Positions 48,583 to 57,604 of a stretch of 64,000 nt of DNA are shown here, in pieces. The notes under the pieces were generated by a model. It had not been told where the DNA came from. It ran no database searches and saw only the letters and a program-made list of their open reading frames with translations. The position numbers and the translations under genes were made by a program. Source of the stretch: Streptomyces typhae (GTDB lineage: Bacteria > Actinomycetota > Actinomycetes > Streptomycetales > Streptomycetaceae); the NCBI RefSeq assembly GCF_009755605.1, contig NZ_WPNZ01000014.1:124001-188000 (forward strand), read 5' to 3'. The first letter of the stretch is position 1. Each line of letters begins with the position of its first letter.

Positions 48583-49341
48583 ATGAGCCCCGCCGAAGCC
48601 GACCGCGAGTCCCCGAACCAGCCGCAGCGCGTCCTGATCGTGGACGACGAGCCCGCCGTACGCGAGGCCCTGCAGCGCAGCCTCGCCTTCGAGGGCTACG
48701 GCACCCAGGTGGCGGTGGACGGCGCCGACGCCCTGGAGAAGGCCGAGTCCTACCGCCCCGACCTGGTCGTACTCGACATCCAGATGCCCCGCATGGACGG
48801 CCTGACCGCGGCCAGGAGGCTGCGCGCCACCGGGTCGACCACACCGATCCTGATGCTCACCGCCCGCGACACCGTCGGCGACCGCGTCACCGGCCTGGAC
48901 GCGGGCGCCGACGACTACCTGGTCAAGCCCTTCGAGCTGGACGAGCTGTTCGCCCGCATCCGCGCCCTGCTGCGCCGCAGCTCCTACGCGGCGGCCGCCG
49001 GACAGGCCACCGAGGGCGAGACGCTCGCCTTCGCCGATCTGCACATGGACCTCGCCACCCGCGAGGTGACCCGCGGCACCCGCACGGTCGAGCTGACCCG
49101 CACGGAGTTCACGCTCCTGGAGATGTTCCTCGCGCACCCGCGGCAGGTCCTGACCCGGGAGCAGATCCTGAAGTCGGTGTGGGGCTTCGACTTCGAGCCG
49201 TCCTCCAACTCGCTGGACGTGTACGTGATGTATCTGCGCCGCAAGACGGAGGCGGGCGGCGAGCCGCGCCTGGTCCACACGGTGCGGGGGGTGGGGTACG
49301 TCCTGCGCGCCGACGCCACGGGCTCCGGCGGCGGCGCGTGA
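48583..49341 (+). CDS. OmpR-family response regulator (MprA-like)
   Basis: 252 residues. Receiver with VDDEPAVREAL, phospho-Asp in VVLDIQMPRMDG, Thr in MLTARD and Lys in YLVKPF. Winged helix ends TVRGVGYVLRA. The ATG follows AAAGAGAACC. It pairs with the next gene (GTGA overlap). It probably controls the upstream htrA-like gene through the 11-bp repeats. It matches SCO4156-type TCS by position. Confidence 0.92.
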   Translation: MSPAEADRESPNQPQRVLIVDDEPAVREALQRSLAFEGYGTQVAVDGADALEKAESYRPDLVVLDIQMPRMDGLTAARRLRATGSTTPILMLTARDTVGDRVTGLDAGADDYLVKPFELDELFARIRALLRRSSYAAAAGQATEGETLAFADLHMDLATREVTRGTRTVELTRTEFTLLEMFLAHPRQVLTREQILKSVWGFDFEPSSNSLDVYVMYLRRKTEAGGEPRLVHTVRGVGYVLRADATGSGGGA

Positions 49342-50873
49342 AGGGGATCGTCCGCCGCTTCCGCGCGCTGCCCCTGCGTTCCCGGCTCGCGCTCCTGGTG
49401 GCGACCGCGGTGGCCGTCGCCGTCGCGGCAGCGGCCGTGGCCTGCTGGTTCGTCGTCCGGAATGTGCTCGTGAGCTCCCTGGACGACGCGCTGAGCGAGG
49501 CCAATGTGCCCCTTGAGTTCGTCAACAGCCAGGTCGACAGCAGCGGGCGGTGCCGGCACTCGGTCATCACGGGCAGCGACCGCCCGGACGTGTACAAGCA
49601 GACCGTGCAGGTCGTCGACCAGTCCGGCGGCAGCTGCATCATCCTCGGCAAGCAGCGCATCGCGCTCAAGGACTCCGACACGGCCGTGGCGCGGCGCGAG
49701 GTGGCGAACTCGTACCACGACGCGACCGCGGCCAACGGCGAGGACTACCGCGTCTACACCTTCCCCCTGCCGAACTCCGACTACGCCGTGTCCGTGGCCC
49801 GCCCCCTCAGTGAGCTGCGGGACACCCTCAGCAATCTCGTCCTCGTCCTCTCCGCTGTCGCCGGTGTCGGTGTCCTCGGTGCCGGGGCGGCGGGGCTCTG
49901 GGTGGCCCGCGCGGGGCTGCGGCCCGTGGACGAACTCACCGCGGCCGTCGAGCACGTCGCCCGCACCGAGGATCTTGATCTGCGGCTGCCCACCGACGAG
50001 GACAGCGACGACGAGATCGACCGGCTCTCGCGGTCCTTCAACGCGATGACCTCCGCGCTCGCCTCGTCCCGCGACCTCCAGCAGCAGCTCATCGCGGACG
50101 CGGGGCACGAGCTGCGGACCCCGCTGACCTCGCTGCGGACCAATGTCGAGTTGCTCGCCCGCAGCGAGGAGACCGGCCGGGCGATCCCGCCCGACGACCG
50201 CAGGGCGCTGCTCGCCTCCGTCAAGGCGCAGATGACCGAACTCGCGTCCCTCATCGGCGACCTGCAAGAGCTGTCGCGTCCCGACGCGGCGCACGGCGGC
50301 GGCAAGGTGCAGGTGGTCGCCCTGCACGACATCGTGGAGGCGGCCCTGGAGCGGGCCAGGCTGCGCGGGCCCGAGCTGACCTTCGAAGCCGGGCTCGAAC
50401 CGTGGTTCGTACGGGCGGAGCCCCCGGCACTGGAGCGGGCCATCGTCAACGTCCTCGACAACGCGGTGAAGTTCAGCCCGCCGTGCACCACCGTCGAAGT
50501 CGGTCTCAAGGGCGGGGAGCTGACGGTGCGGGACCACGGGCCCGGCATCCCCGCGGACGAACTCCCGCACGTCTTCGACCGGTTCTGGCGCTCGCCCACG
50601 GCCAGGAGCCTGCCCGGTTCGGGGCTCGGCCTGTCCATCGTGGCGCGGACGGTGCGGCAGGCGGGCGGCGAGGTGACGCTCGCAGCGGCGGACGGTGGGG
50701 GCACGGTGGCGACGGTAAGGCTGCCGGGGGCGGGGACGCCGCCGCCGGGTGCGCCGCCGCTCGGTGAGCCGCTGCTGGGTGCACCGCCGGTGGGTGAGCG
50801 GCAGCTGCGTGAGCGGCTGCAGAGCGAGTCACCCCTGGGTGAGCCACCGCTGGGTGAGCCACCTCACAGATGA
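49338..50873 (+). CDS. Sensor histidine kinase (MprB-like)
   Basis: 511 residues. A first membrane segment (LALLVATAVAVAVAAAAVACW), a 130-residue extracellular sensor with two Cys (GRCRHS, GSCIIL), a second segment, HAMP, HisKA with His in IADAGHELRTPLTSL, and ATPase with NVLDNAVKFSP, DHGPGIP, GSGLGLSIV. The last 50 residues are Pro/Gly/Leu repeats encoded by 15-bp repeats. GTG overlaps the regulator stop. Envelope stress sensing is inferred from the neighbouring protease. Confidence 0.92.
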   Translation: MKGIVRRFRALPLRSRLALLVATAVAVAVAAAAVACWFVVRNVLVSSLDDALSEANVPLEFVNSQVDSSGRCRHSVITGSDRPDVYKQTVQVVDQSGGSCIILGKQRIALKDSDTAVARREVANSYHDATAANGEDYRVYTFPLPNSDYAVSVARPLSELRDTLSNLVLVLSAVAGVGVLGAGAAGLWVARAGLRPVDELTAAVEHVARTEDLDLRLPTDEDSDDEIDRLSRSFNAMTSALASSRDLQQQLIADAGHELRTPLTSLRTNVELLARSEETGRAIPPDDRRALLASVKAQMTELASLIGDLQELSRPDAAHGGGKVQVVALHDIVEAALERARLRGPELTFEAGLEPWFVRAEPPALERAIVNVLDNAVKFSPPCTTVEVGLKGGELTVRDHGPGIPADELPHVFDRFWRSPTARSLPGSGLGLSIVARTVRQAGGEVTLAAADGGGTVATVRLPGAGTPPPGAPPLGEPLLGAPPVGERQLRERLQSESPLGEPPLGEPPHR

Positions 50874-51024
50874 GGCGAGACGCTGCGTCTTGCGAGAGCG
50901 GGTGGCGGGGCGTACGCTGGGCGCGTCGACCAGAACGAGACGAGACGTTGCGTCCAGCTAGCTCGCTCCCCGGCCTTGTTTGCCGGTCGGCCTCCGCCCC
51001 TGTCGCCCACGAAAGAAGCCCCAC

Positions 51025-52827
51025 TTGTTCCGTGCCCCAGCAGCACCCGCCGCCCCCACCGTCGCCCCGGCCGCTCCCTCTCAGCTCACCCTCACCGACG
51101 TCACCAAGCGCTACGCGGACCACACCGTCCTCGACGGGATCCGCCTCACCGTCCGCCCCGGCGAGAAGGCGGGCGTCATCGGTGACAACGGCTCCGGCAA
51201 GTCCACCCTGCTGCGGCTCATGGCCGGGCAGGAGCGGCCCGACAACGGCACCGTCACCGTGGTCGCCCCCGGCGGCACCGGCCATCTCGCGCAGACCCTG
51301 GACCTGCCGGACACCGCCCGCGTCGGCGACGCCGTCGACCTCGCGCTCGCCGAGCTGCGGTCCCTCGAACGCCGCATCCACACCGCAGGGGCGGCCCTCG
51401 ACGGCGCGGGTCCGGCCGCGTACGACGCCTACGCAGCCCTCGTCGCGCGGTTCGAGGCCCGCGGCGGCTACGGCGCGGACCGGCGCGTCGACGTCGCCCT
51501 GCGCCACCTCGGCGAGCACGCCGGGCTCGACCGCGCGCGGCGGCTCGGCACCCTCTCCGGCGGGCAGCGCTCCCGGCTCGCCCTCGCCGCGACGCTCGCC
51601 TCGGCCCCCGAGCTGCTCCTGCTCGACGAGCCCACCAACGACCTGGACGACGACGCCGTGGCCTGGCTGGAGGAGCGGCTGCGCACCCACCGTGGCACCG
51701 TCGTCGCCGTCACCCACGACCGGACGTTCCTCGACCGCGTCACCGACACCGTCGTGGAGGTCGACCACGTCACGCGCACCGTGCGCAGGCACGGCGACGG
51801 CTACGCGGGCTATCTGACGGCGCGCGCCGCCGAACGCGCCCGCTCGGCTCGGGAGCACGAGGAGTGGCGGGCGGAGGTCGCCCGCCAGTCCGCGCTCGCC
51901 GAGTCCGGCGCGGGACGGCTCGACGCGATCCCGCGCAAGATGCCGCGCGGGTTCAGCGGCGCGGGCGCCTTCCGGGCCCGGTCGCGGGCCCACGGCGCGA
52001 TGTCCCGCATCCGCAACGCCCGCGAGCGGCTGCTGCGCCTGACGGAGAACCCGGCACCCGCGCCACCGGAGCCGCTGCGCTTCACGGCGGACATCAGGAC
52101 GGCGGAGGGGGCCGGGGAGGGGGCCGCCGCGACCGGTCACGCGGCCACCGGTGGCACCGGTGCCGCCGGTGCTGTCGGTGCCGCCGGTGCTGTCGGTGCC
52201 GCCGGTGCCCCCGCGGTCGAGGTCGTCGGGCTGCGTGTTCCCGGGCGGCTCGCGGTGGAGTCCCTGCGTGTCCCGGTCGGCGGGCGGCTGCTCGTCACCG
52301 GGCCCAACGGCGCCGGGAAGTCGACGCTGCTGCGGGTGCTCGCGGGCGAGCCGGTGGCGGCGGAGGGCCTGGTGCGGCGCCCCGCACGGGTCGGTGTGCT
52401 GCGGCAGACCGTCGCGCCCCCGTCCGGCGCGGAGGCGTCCCGCACCCTGCTCGCCGCCTTCGGGGATGACCGCGCCGACGAGTTGCTCGCGCTCGGCCTG
52501 TTCCGGGCGGAGGACCTGCGCCGCCCGGTGGGTGCCCTGTCCACCGGGCAGCGCCGCCGTCTGGAACTGGCCCGCCTGGTGACGCGCCCGTACGATCTGC
52601 TGCTGCTCGACGAGCCGACGAACCACCTGTCGCCCGGCCTGGTGGAGGACCTGGAGGCGGCGCTCGCGGGCTATCCGGGGACGCTGATCGTCGTGTCGCA
52701 CGACCGGCGGCTGCGGGCGGGCTTCCGGGGGCCGGTCCTGGAGCTCACGCCGCGACCGGGCAAGGACCCGCGACCGGGCGTGCAGGAAGGGGCGGGCGCC
52801 GGCTCGGGGAGGGCGGGCGCCAGCTAA
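51025..52827 (+). CDS. ABC-F family ATPase
   Basis: 600 residues with two ATPase domains and no membrane segments. Domain 1: GDNGSGKST, LSGGQRSRLALA, LLLLDEPTNDLD. Domain 2: GPNGAGKST, LSTGQRRRLELA, LLLLDEPTNHLS. Between them lie the charged linker and an Ala/Gly repeat tract (GAAGAVGAAGAVGAAGA). ABC-F proteins act on the ribosome, some giving antibiotic resistance. Start: TTG at 51025 with AAAGAAG 8 nt upstream; a 15-codon longer frame opens with a GTG/ATG-less stretch and is less likely. The 150-nt leader may hold regulatory structure. Confidence 0.85.
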   Translation: MFRAPAAPAAPTVAPAAPSQLTLTDVTKRYADHTVLDGIRLTVRPGEKAGVIGDNGSGKSTLLRLMAGQERPDNGTVTVVAPGGTGHLAQTLDLPDTARVGDAVDLALAELRSLERRIHTAGAALDGAGPAAYDAYAALVARFEARGGYGADRRVDVALRHLGEHAGLDRARRLGTLSGGQRSRLALAATLASAPELLLLDEPTNDLDDDAVAWLEERLRTHRGTVVAVTHDRTFLDRVTDTVVEVDHVTRTVRRHGDGYAGYLTARAAERARSAREHEEWRAEVARQSALAESGAGRLDAIPRKMPRGFSGAGAFRARSRAHGAMSRIRNARERLLRLTENPAPAPPEPLRFTADIRTAEGAGEGAAATGHAATGGTGAAGAVGAAGAVGAAGAPAVEVVGLRVPGRLAVESLRVPVGGRLLVTGPNGAGKSTLLRVLAGEPVAAEGLVRRPARVGVLRQTVAPPSGAEASRTLLAAFGDDRADELLALGLFRAEDLRRPVGALSTGQRRRLELARLVTRPYDLLLLDEPTNHLSPGLVEDLEAALAGYPGTLIVVSHDRRLRAGFRGPVLELTPRPGKDPRPGVQEGAGAGSGRAGAS

Positions 52828-52870
52828 GGGGAGGACGGGCGCCATCTGAAGGGAGGGCGGGCGTCAGCGG
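52807..52870. repeat. 22-bp tandem repeat across two gene ends, 3 units
   Basis: GGGGAGGRCGGGCGCCAKCT plus two bases repeats at 52807-52828, 52828-52849 and, diverged, 52850-52870. The ABC-F stop codon lies in the first unit and the LmeA-like stop in the last. Confidence 0.75.
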
Positions 52871-54168
52871 CCGAACGCAAGCCCCGACCCTTCCAGCTCG
52901 GCCCTGATCCCGTCCTTCCGCACCTTCACGTCGGCGAGCCGCACCGACCCGTCGCCCGGCAGCTCCGGGAGTTCGAAGGCGAGGGTGAGGCGGTCGGCGA
53001 GGACGGGCCGGGTGAGTTCGGACAGGCCCCGCAGCAGGGCGGGGTCGAGGCCGAGCCGCTTCAGGAGCGCGGGGTGGCCCATCGCCACGTCGATCAGGTT
53101 GAGGCGCATCACGTCGTCGACGAACTGCGGGGACCCGGTGACGTCGTTGAGCCGGGCGTCGCTGCGCAGCGCTTCCCGTACGGCGTCGTCGGGCACGCCG
53201 AGCCGCTTCGCGATCGTGGGTACGGCGAGCAGGGCCTTCGCCTTGGCGGACTCGTCCGCCACCCGGCGGGCGCCCTTGCGGCTGAGGTGCAGGCCCTCGG
53301 ACGCGCGGGGCCCCGGCCGGTAGGTGGCCATGTCGCCGATGCCCAGGCGCATCCGGTCGATGTCCGTGGCGACGCCGCGGTCGCCGTCGCGCTCGATGCG
53401 GGCGTCGGCGCGCACCTTCAGGTCGTGCCCGGCGACGGGCAGGGTGCCGCGGGCGTGGACCTGGTCGCGGCCGTGGCCGGTGAAGGTGACCTGGGAGGCG
53501 CCGAGCTCCCGGTTGAGGTCGTCGAAGGAGAGCAGCACCTCGCCGCGCATCCGCCCGATGACGGCGCCGTGCAGGGAGGTGAGCCCGTCGCCCTTCATGG
53601 TGACGTCCGTGGCGGTCGCGGAGACCTTGGCGAGCGAGACCCGGTCGGCGGCGACGTCGGGGACGGTCACCTTCACCTCGTCGAGGCGCTGGTCGAGGAC
53701 CTGGGTGAGGAAGGGGAAGCCTTCGATGTCGACCTCGGGGGCCGCGCTCAGGCCGAGCTGCTCCTTGAGCTTGTCGGCGGCCTCGTGCTCGGCGTAGAGG
53801 AGGGCCCAGCGGTCGGCGAGGACGAGGAAGGCGGCGCCGACGGCGAGGGCGACGAGCACCTTCGCGGCCAGCGGGAGCCCGGCGAACCGGTTGCGGCGCC
53901 TGCGGCTGCCTCGCCGGTGGTTGGGCGGCTGCCAGGGCGCCTCGGCGTCGGCGCCGTCGGCGGGGTCCTCCTGGAGGAACTCCTCCAGCGGGTGGGGCGC
54001 GAGGGCCGCGAGTTCCTCGTACGGATTACGAGGAGACGTGACGTCTGCATGACGAGGAGACGTGACGTCCGCATGACGAGGAGACGTGATGTCTGCGTCG
54101 GTTTCGGGCGGATTTTCAGGCTGATTGCCAGGCGGACTTTCGGGGGCTATGCGGTGGGGGGAACGCAT
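52864..54168 (-). CDS. LmeA-family (DUF2993) protein with N-terminal repeats
   Basis: 434 residues, much longer than the 250-residue paralogue at 41699. Residues 1-110 include ADITSPRH repeats (24-bp DNA units at 54028-54099) and an acidic region. Then one membrane segment (VLVALAVGAAFLVLADRWAL) and the DUF2993 domain (ADKLKEQLGLSAAPEVDIEGFPFLTQ split by a loop). It probably faces the cell envelope with its long leader in the cytoplasm. Role unknown. Confidence 0.82.
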   Translation of the reverse strand: MRSPHRIAPESPPGNQPENPPETDADITSPRHADVTSPRHADVTSPRNPYEELAALAPHPLEEFLQEDPADGADAEAPWQPPNHRRGSRRRRNRFAGLPLAAKVLVALAVGAAFLVLADRWALLYAEHEAADKLKEQLGLSAAPEVDIEGFPFLTQVLDQRLDEVKVTVPDVAADRVSLAKVSATATDVTMKGDGLTSLHGAVIGRMRGEVLLSFDDLNRELGASQVTFTGHGRDQVHARGTLPVAGHDLKVRADARIERDGDRGVATDIDRMRLGIGDMATYRPGPRASEGLHLSRKGARRVADESAKAKALLAVPTIAKRLGVPDDAVREALRSDARLNDVTGSPQFVDDVMRLNLIDVAMGHPALLKRLGLDPALLRGLSELTRPVLADRLTLAFELPELPGDGSVRLADVKVRKDGIRAELEGSGLAFGR

Positions 54169-54221
54169 CAGGTGATCTCACCATACGTTCACACCCCACC
54201 CCAAGCTCGTTCGCCGGAGAG

Positions 54222-56057
54222 CTACTTCACAACGGTAATGCGGTCCGCCTTGGGCGGCGCGATCGGCTTGGCGGCCGAGGAGTTGGCGGTGAAGTAGTCG
54301 TTGAGCGCCTTCAGGTCGTCGGCGCCGACCAGCGGCTTCGTGCCCTTGCCGAGCTCGGCGAAGCCGTCGCCGCCGCCCGCGAGGAAGGAGTTCATCGCGA
54401 CGCGGTAGGTGGCGTCCGGGTCGAGCGGCTCGCCGTTCAGCCGCACCGAGCCGGCGACCACGCGGTCGGCGCCCGACTTGGTCATGTCCAGCGTGTACGT
54501 GAAGCCGTCGGAGACCTGGAGGATCTTCGGGGAGGCCTCGTTCGGGCCGCTGACCTGCTGTCGCAGCCCGGTGAGGAGCTGTGCGCCGGTGAGGTCGACC
54601 AGGTTCACGGTGTTGCTGAAGGGCTGCACGGTGAACGCCTCGCCGTACGTCACGACCCCGTCGCCCTCGCTGCCGCTCGCCTTGTGGACGAGGTCGGAGC
54701 GGATGCCGCCCGGGTTCATCAGGGCCAGGTCGGCCTCGGGGTCGAGGGACTTGGCGTGCGCGAGCTGGGCGTCGGAGATCAGGTCGCCGAGCGGGGACTC
54801 GGGCGTGCCCGCGCCGCGGCCGGGGATGTCGCCGGAGATGTAGCCGACGGGCTTGTTCGCGATGGGCGCGGCCAGCTTGTCCCAGCGGCCGATGAGCCGG
54901 GTCATGTCGGCGGCCTTGGGCTGCGTACGGCTGACGACGTGGTTCGCCGACCGCACGCTGGTCCGCACGATGTCCTTGGTGCGGCGGTCGTAGGTGAGGG
55001 TGGTGTCCGTGTAGAGCTTGCCGTACGAGGACGCCGAGGTGACCATGCGCGGCTTGCCCGAGGGGTCCGGGATGGTGCACACGTACGCCTGGTGGGTGTG
55101 GCCGGTGACGATCGCGTCGACCTCGGGTGTGATGCCCTTGGCGATGGCGGTGATGGGTCCTGAGATGCCGTCGCCCGCGCCCGGGGAGTCGCAGTCGTAG
55201 TTGTAGGCCTGGCTCGCCGGGGAGCCGCCCTCGTGGATGAGGGTGACGATGGACTTCACACCCTGCTTGTCGAGGATCTTCGCGTACTTGTTGACGGTCT
55301 CGACCTCGTCGTGGAACTTCAGGCCCTTGATGCCGTCGGCGGAGACGATGTCGGGGGTGCCTTCGAGCGTCACGCCGATGAAGCCGACCTTCACGCCCTT
55401 GTGCTCCCACACCCAGTAGGGATCGAGGAGGGGCTTGCCGGTCTTCTCGTCGGTGACGTTCGCCGTGAGGTACGGGTAGTCGGCGCCCCGGAACTCCTTG
55501 TCCTTGCCGTGCTTGTCCTTCTCGTAGCAGCCGTCCTTGGGGTGACAGCCGCCGTTCTGGATCCGCGCCAGTTCCTTGGCGCCCTCGTCGAACTCGTGGT
55601 TGCCGACGCTGGAGACGTCCAGGTCGAGCTTGTTCATCGCCTCGACGGTCGGCTCGTCGTGGAAGAGGCCCGACAGGAGCGGGCTGGCGCCGATCAGGTC
55701 GCCGGCCGCGGCGGTCACCGAGTACGGGTGGTGCTTGCGGGCGGTGCGCAGCGAGGTCGCGAGGTACTCGACGCCACCGGCGTCGATCTTCTTCTCGGTC
55801 CCGTCGGGCTGCTTCTCGACGACCTGCCCGGAGGAGCCCGCGGGTGTCTGGAGGTTGCCGTGGAAGTCGTTGAAGGACAGCAGCTGCACGTCGACCGTGC
55901 GCTTCCCGCCCTTGGCGGCCGTGGCGCCCCCGCCGTCCTGCCCTGCGCTCGCGGGCAGCGCGGCAGCGAGCGCACCGACCGTCGCGATCCCCGCCGCGAC
56001 GGCGAGCACCCGGGTGGTGCGACGCCTTGGCCTTCGATGCTGCGGTATGCCGGACAC
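54222..56057 (-). CDS. Secreted 5'-nucleotidase/2',3'-cyclic phosphodiesterase
   Basis: 611 residues. Tat/Sec-like signal (RRPRRRTTRVLAVAAGIATVG, split by the hydrophobic core; cleavage near ASA-G). Metallophosphatase motifs FNDFHGNLQ, AGDLIGASPLLSG, SSVGNHEFDEG, VTGHTHQAYVC and the C-terminal nucleotidase domain with NPGGIRSDL and NSFLAGGGDGF. It releases phosphate from extracellular nucleotides, fitting the phosphate theme of the region, though no PHO box is visible upstream. GTG at 56057. Confidence 0.92.
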   Translation of the reverse strand: MSGIPQHRRPRRRTTRVLAVAAGIATVGALAAALPASAGQDGGGATAAKGGKRTVDVQLLSFNDFHGNLQTPAGSSGQVVEKQPDGTEKKIDAGGVEYLATSLRTARKHHPYSVTAAAGDLIGASPLLSGLFHDEPTVEAMNKLDLDVSSVGNHEFDEGAKELARIQNGGCHPKDGCYEKDKHGKDKEFRGADYPYLTANVTDEKTGKPLLDPYWVWEHKGVKVGFIGVTLEGTPDIVSADGIKGLKFHDEVETVNKYAKILDKQGVKSIVTLIHEGGSPASQAYNYDCDSPGAGDGISGPITAIAKGITPEVDAIVTGHTHQAYVCTIPDPSGKPRMVTSASSYGKLYTDTTLTYDRRTKDIVRTSVRSANHVVSRTQPKAADMTRLIGRWDKLAAPIANKPVGYISGDIPGRGAGTPESPLGDLISDAQLAHAKSLDPEADLALMNPGGIRSDLVHKASGSEGDGVVTYGEAFTVQPFSNTVNLVDLTGAQLLTGLRQQVSGPNEASPKILQVSDGFTYTLDMTKSGADRVVAGSVRLNGEPLDPDATYRVAMNSFLAGGGDGFAELGKGTKPLVGADDLKALNDYFTANSSAAKPIAPPKADRITVVK

Positions 56058-56180
56058 GTGATCCCCCGGAGTTGATGTGAGACGACTGGGGCCGTCGGGC
56101 AGCCTATGGTCAACGCGCGTAGCGCAACAGAGGCTCGCTGGTTACAGCCTGATTGCCATTGAGCGAGCAGGATCTACGAG

Positions 56181-56537
56181 GCCCGTCCGTCGCTTGAGGA
56201 CGAGCGCACAGCGCGATGCCCCACCCACCAACCGGCACACCCACAAGCCCGCCCGGCGCTTGAGGACGAGCGCACAGCGCGATACCCCACCCACCAACCG
56301 GCACACCCACAAGCCCGTCCGGCGCTTGAGGACGAGCGCGCAGCGCGATACCCCACTCCACCGGCCGCAAGCCGCAAGCCGCAAGCCGCAACAGAGACAA
56401 CCGCACACCAAGAGCCCGTCCGGCGCTTGAGGACAAGCGCACAGCGCGATAACCCACCCACCGGCCGCCAGCCGCAACAGAGACAACCGCCCACCACAAG
56501 CCCGCCCGGCGCTTGAGGACAAGCGCGCAGCGCGATC
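56181..56537. repeat. Five-copy array of extragenic repeats
   Basis: The unit GCCCGTCCGGCGCTTGAGGA-CGAGCGCACAGCGCGAT starts at 56181, 56247, 56313, 56414 and 56500. The first three are spaced exactly 66 bp with a common spacer (ACCCACCAACCGGCACACCC core); the last two have spacers containing GCCGCAA/AACAGAGACAACCGC. All have the same orientation. It occupies most of the divergent gap between the 5'-nucleotidase and mshD promoters. Confidence 0.9.
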
Positions 56538-56577
56538 TACCCGCACCAGGCGCCCCCGCCAGAACTACCCTCGAGCC

Positions 56578-57501
56578 ATGACTGACGACCGCCCCGCCCC
56601 GCCCCGCAAGATCGACCCCGTCGACGACCTCACGGCCGAGCAGGCCACCCGCGTCCTCGAACTGCTCGGCGAAGCCGCCCGTACCGACGGCCAGCAGGCC
56701 GTCTCCGAACAGGGGCGGCTGCAACTGCGCGGCGGCCCTCGCGAGGGCGTGCGGCACCTGCTGCTGTCCGTCGACGGCGAACTCGTCGGCTACGCGCAGC
56801 TGGAGGACACCGACCCCGTCGAGGCCCCGGCCGCCGAGCTGGTGGTGCACCCCGGCCACCGCGGCCGCGGGCACGGCCGGGCGCTCGGCACCGCGCTGCT
56901 CGCCGAGTCGGGGCGGCGGCTGCGCGTATGGGCGCACGGCGGGCACTCCGCGGCACGCCACCTCGCGCAGGTCCTCGGCCTGACCCTGTTCCGCGAACTG
57001 CGCCAGATGCGGCGGCCGCTGGCCGGTCTCGAACTGCCGGACCCGGTGCTCCCCGAGGGGGTCCGGGTGCGCGCCTTCGTCCCCGGCGATGACGACGCGG
57101 CGTGGCTCGCGGTGAACGCGGAGGCCTTCGCCCACCACCCCGAGCAGGGCTCCCTCACCCAGCGGGACCTCGACGACCGCAAGGCGGAGCCGTGGTTCGA
57201 CCCGGCGGGCTTCTTCCTCGCCGAGCGCGAGGCCGACGGCGAGATCGTCGGCTTCCACTGGACGAAGACGCACGCGGCGGAGCGCCTCGGCGAGGTGTAC
57301 GTCCTCGGGGTGCGGCCGGGCGCGCAGGGCGGCGGCCTCGGCAAGGCGCTCACCACGGTCGGCCTGCGGCACCTGGCGGCGTCCGGGCTGCCCACGGCGA
57401 TGCTGTACGTCGACGCGGACAACAAGGCGGCGGTGAGCGTGTACGAGCGGCTCGGGTTCGTGACGCACGAGACGGACCTGATGTACCGCACGGAGTCGTA
57501 G
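56578..57501 (+). CDS. mshD: MshD, mycothiol synthase
   Basis: Final step of mycothiol synthesis: acetyl-CoA-dependent acetylation of Cys-GlcN-Ins. 307 residues with two GNAT domains: VVHPGHRGRGHGRALGTALLAES and VLGVRPGAQGGGLGKALT as the two acetyl-CoA loops, and YVDADNKAAVSVYERLGFVTHETD at the end. TACCCT lies 6 nt before the ATG, so it seems leaderless. mshA is at 10625-11971. Confidence 0.95.
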   Translation: MTDDRPAPPRKIDPVDDLTAEQATRVLELLGEAARTDGQQAVSEQGRLQLRGGPREGVRHLLLSVDGELVGYAQLEDTDPVEAPAAELVVHPGHRGRGHGRALGTALLAESGRRLRVWAHGGHSAARHLAQVLGLTLFRELRQMRRPLAGLELPDPVLPEGVRVRAFVPGDDDAAWLAVNAEAFAHHPEQGSLTQRDLDDRKAEPWFDPAGFFLAEREADGEIVGFHWTKTHAAERLGEVYVLGVRPGAQGGGLGKALTTVGLRHLAASGLPTAMLYVDADNKAAVSVYERLGFVTHETDLMYRTES

Positions 57502-57555
57502 CACGGCGCCTGTAGCGAGCCCGAGGGGGCGGCGTCCCTTGACGCCGTCCCCTCT

Positions 57556-57601
57556 CTTGCACCACCATTTCACTACTCAATTAGTGAAAGGGTGGTGCAA
57601 G
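57556..57601. promoter_or_regulatory. 46-bp palindrome: GntR operator over start site
   Basis: CTTGCACCACCATTTCACTA (57556-57575) pairs with 57582-57601, one mismatch in 20, around CTCAAT. It ends 3 nt before the GTG of the GntR gene, so a bound repressor would cover the promoter and the RNA would mask the start. Autoregulation of the GntR-ABC operon is likely. Confidence 0.8.
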
Positions 57602-57604
57602 GCA

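Noticed and set aside
56181..56537. CRISPR array
   Set aside because: Only five copies, unit over 36 bp with conserved rather than unique spacers, and no cas genes; it is an extragenic repeat family.
56058..56577. Open frames through the repeat array on the minus strand
   Set aside because: They are produced by the repeats (RALVLKRR...AGLW pattern) and resemble no protein.
57539..57604. Upstream start for the GntR (57605) protein
   Set aside because: The extension translates the operator palindrome into an implausible LLHHHFTTQL segment.
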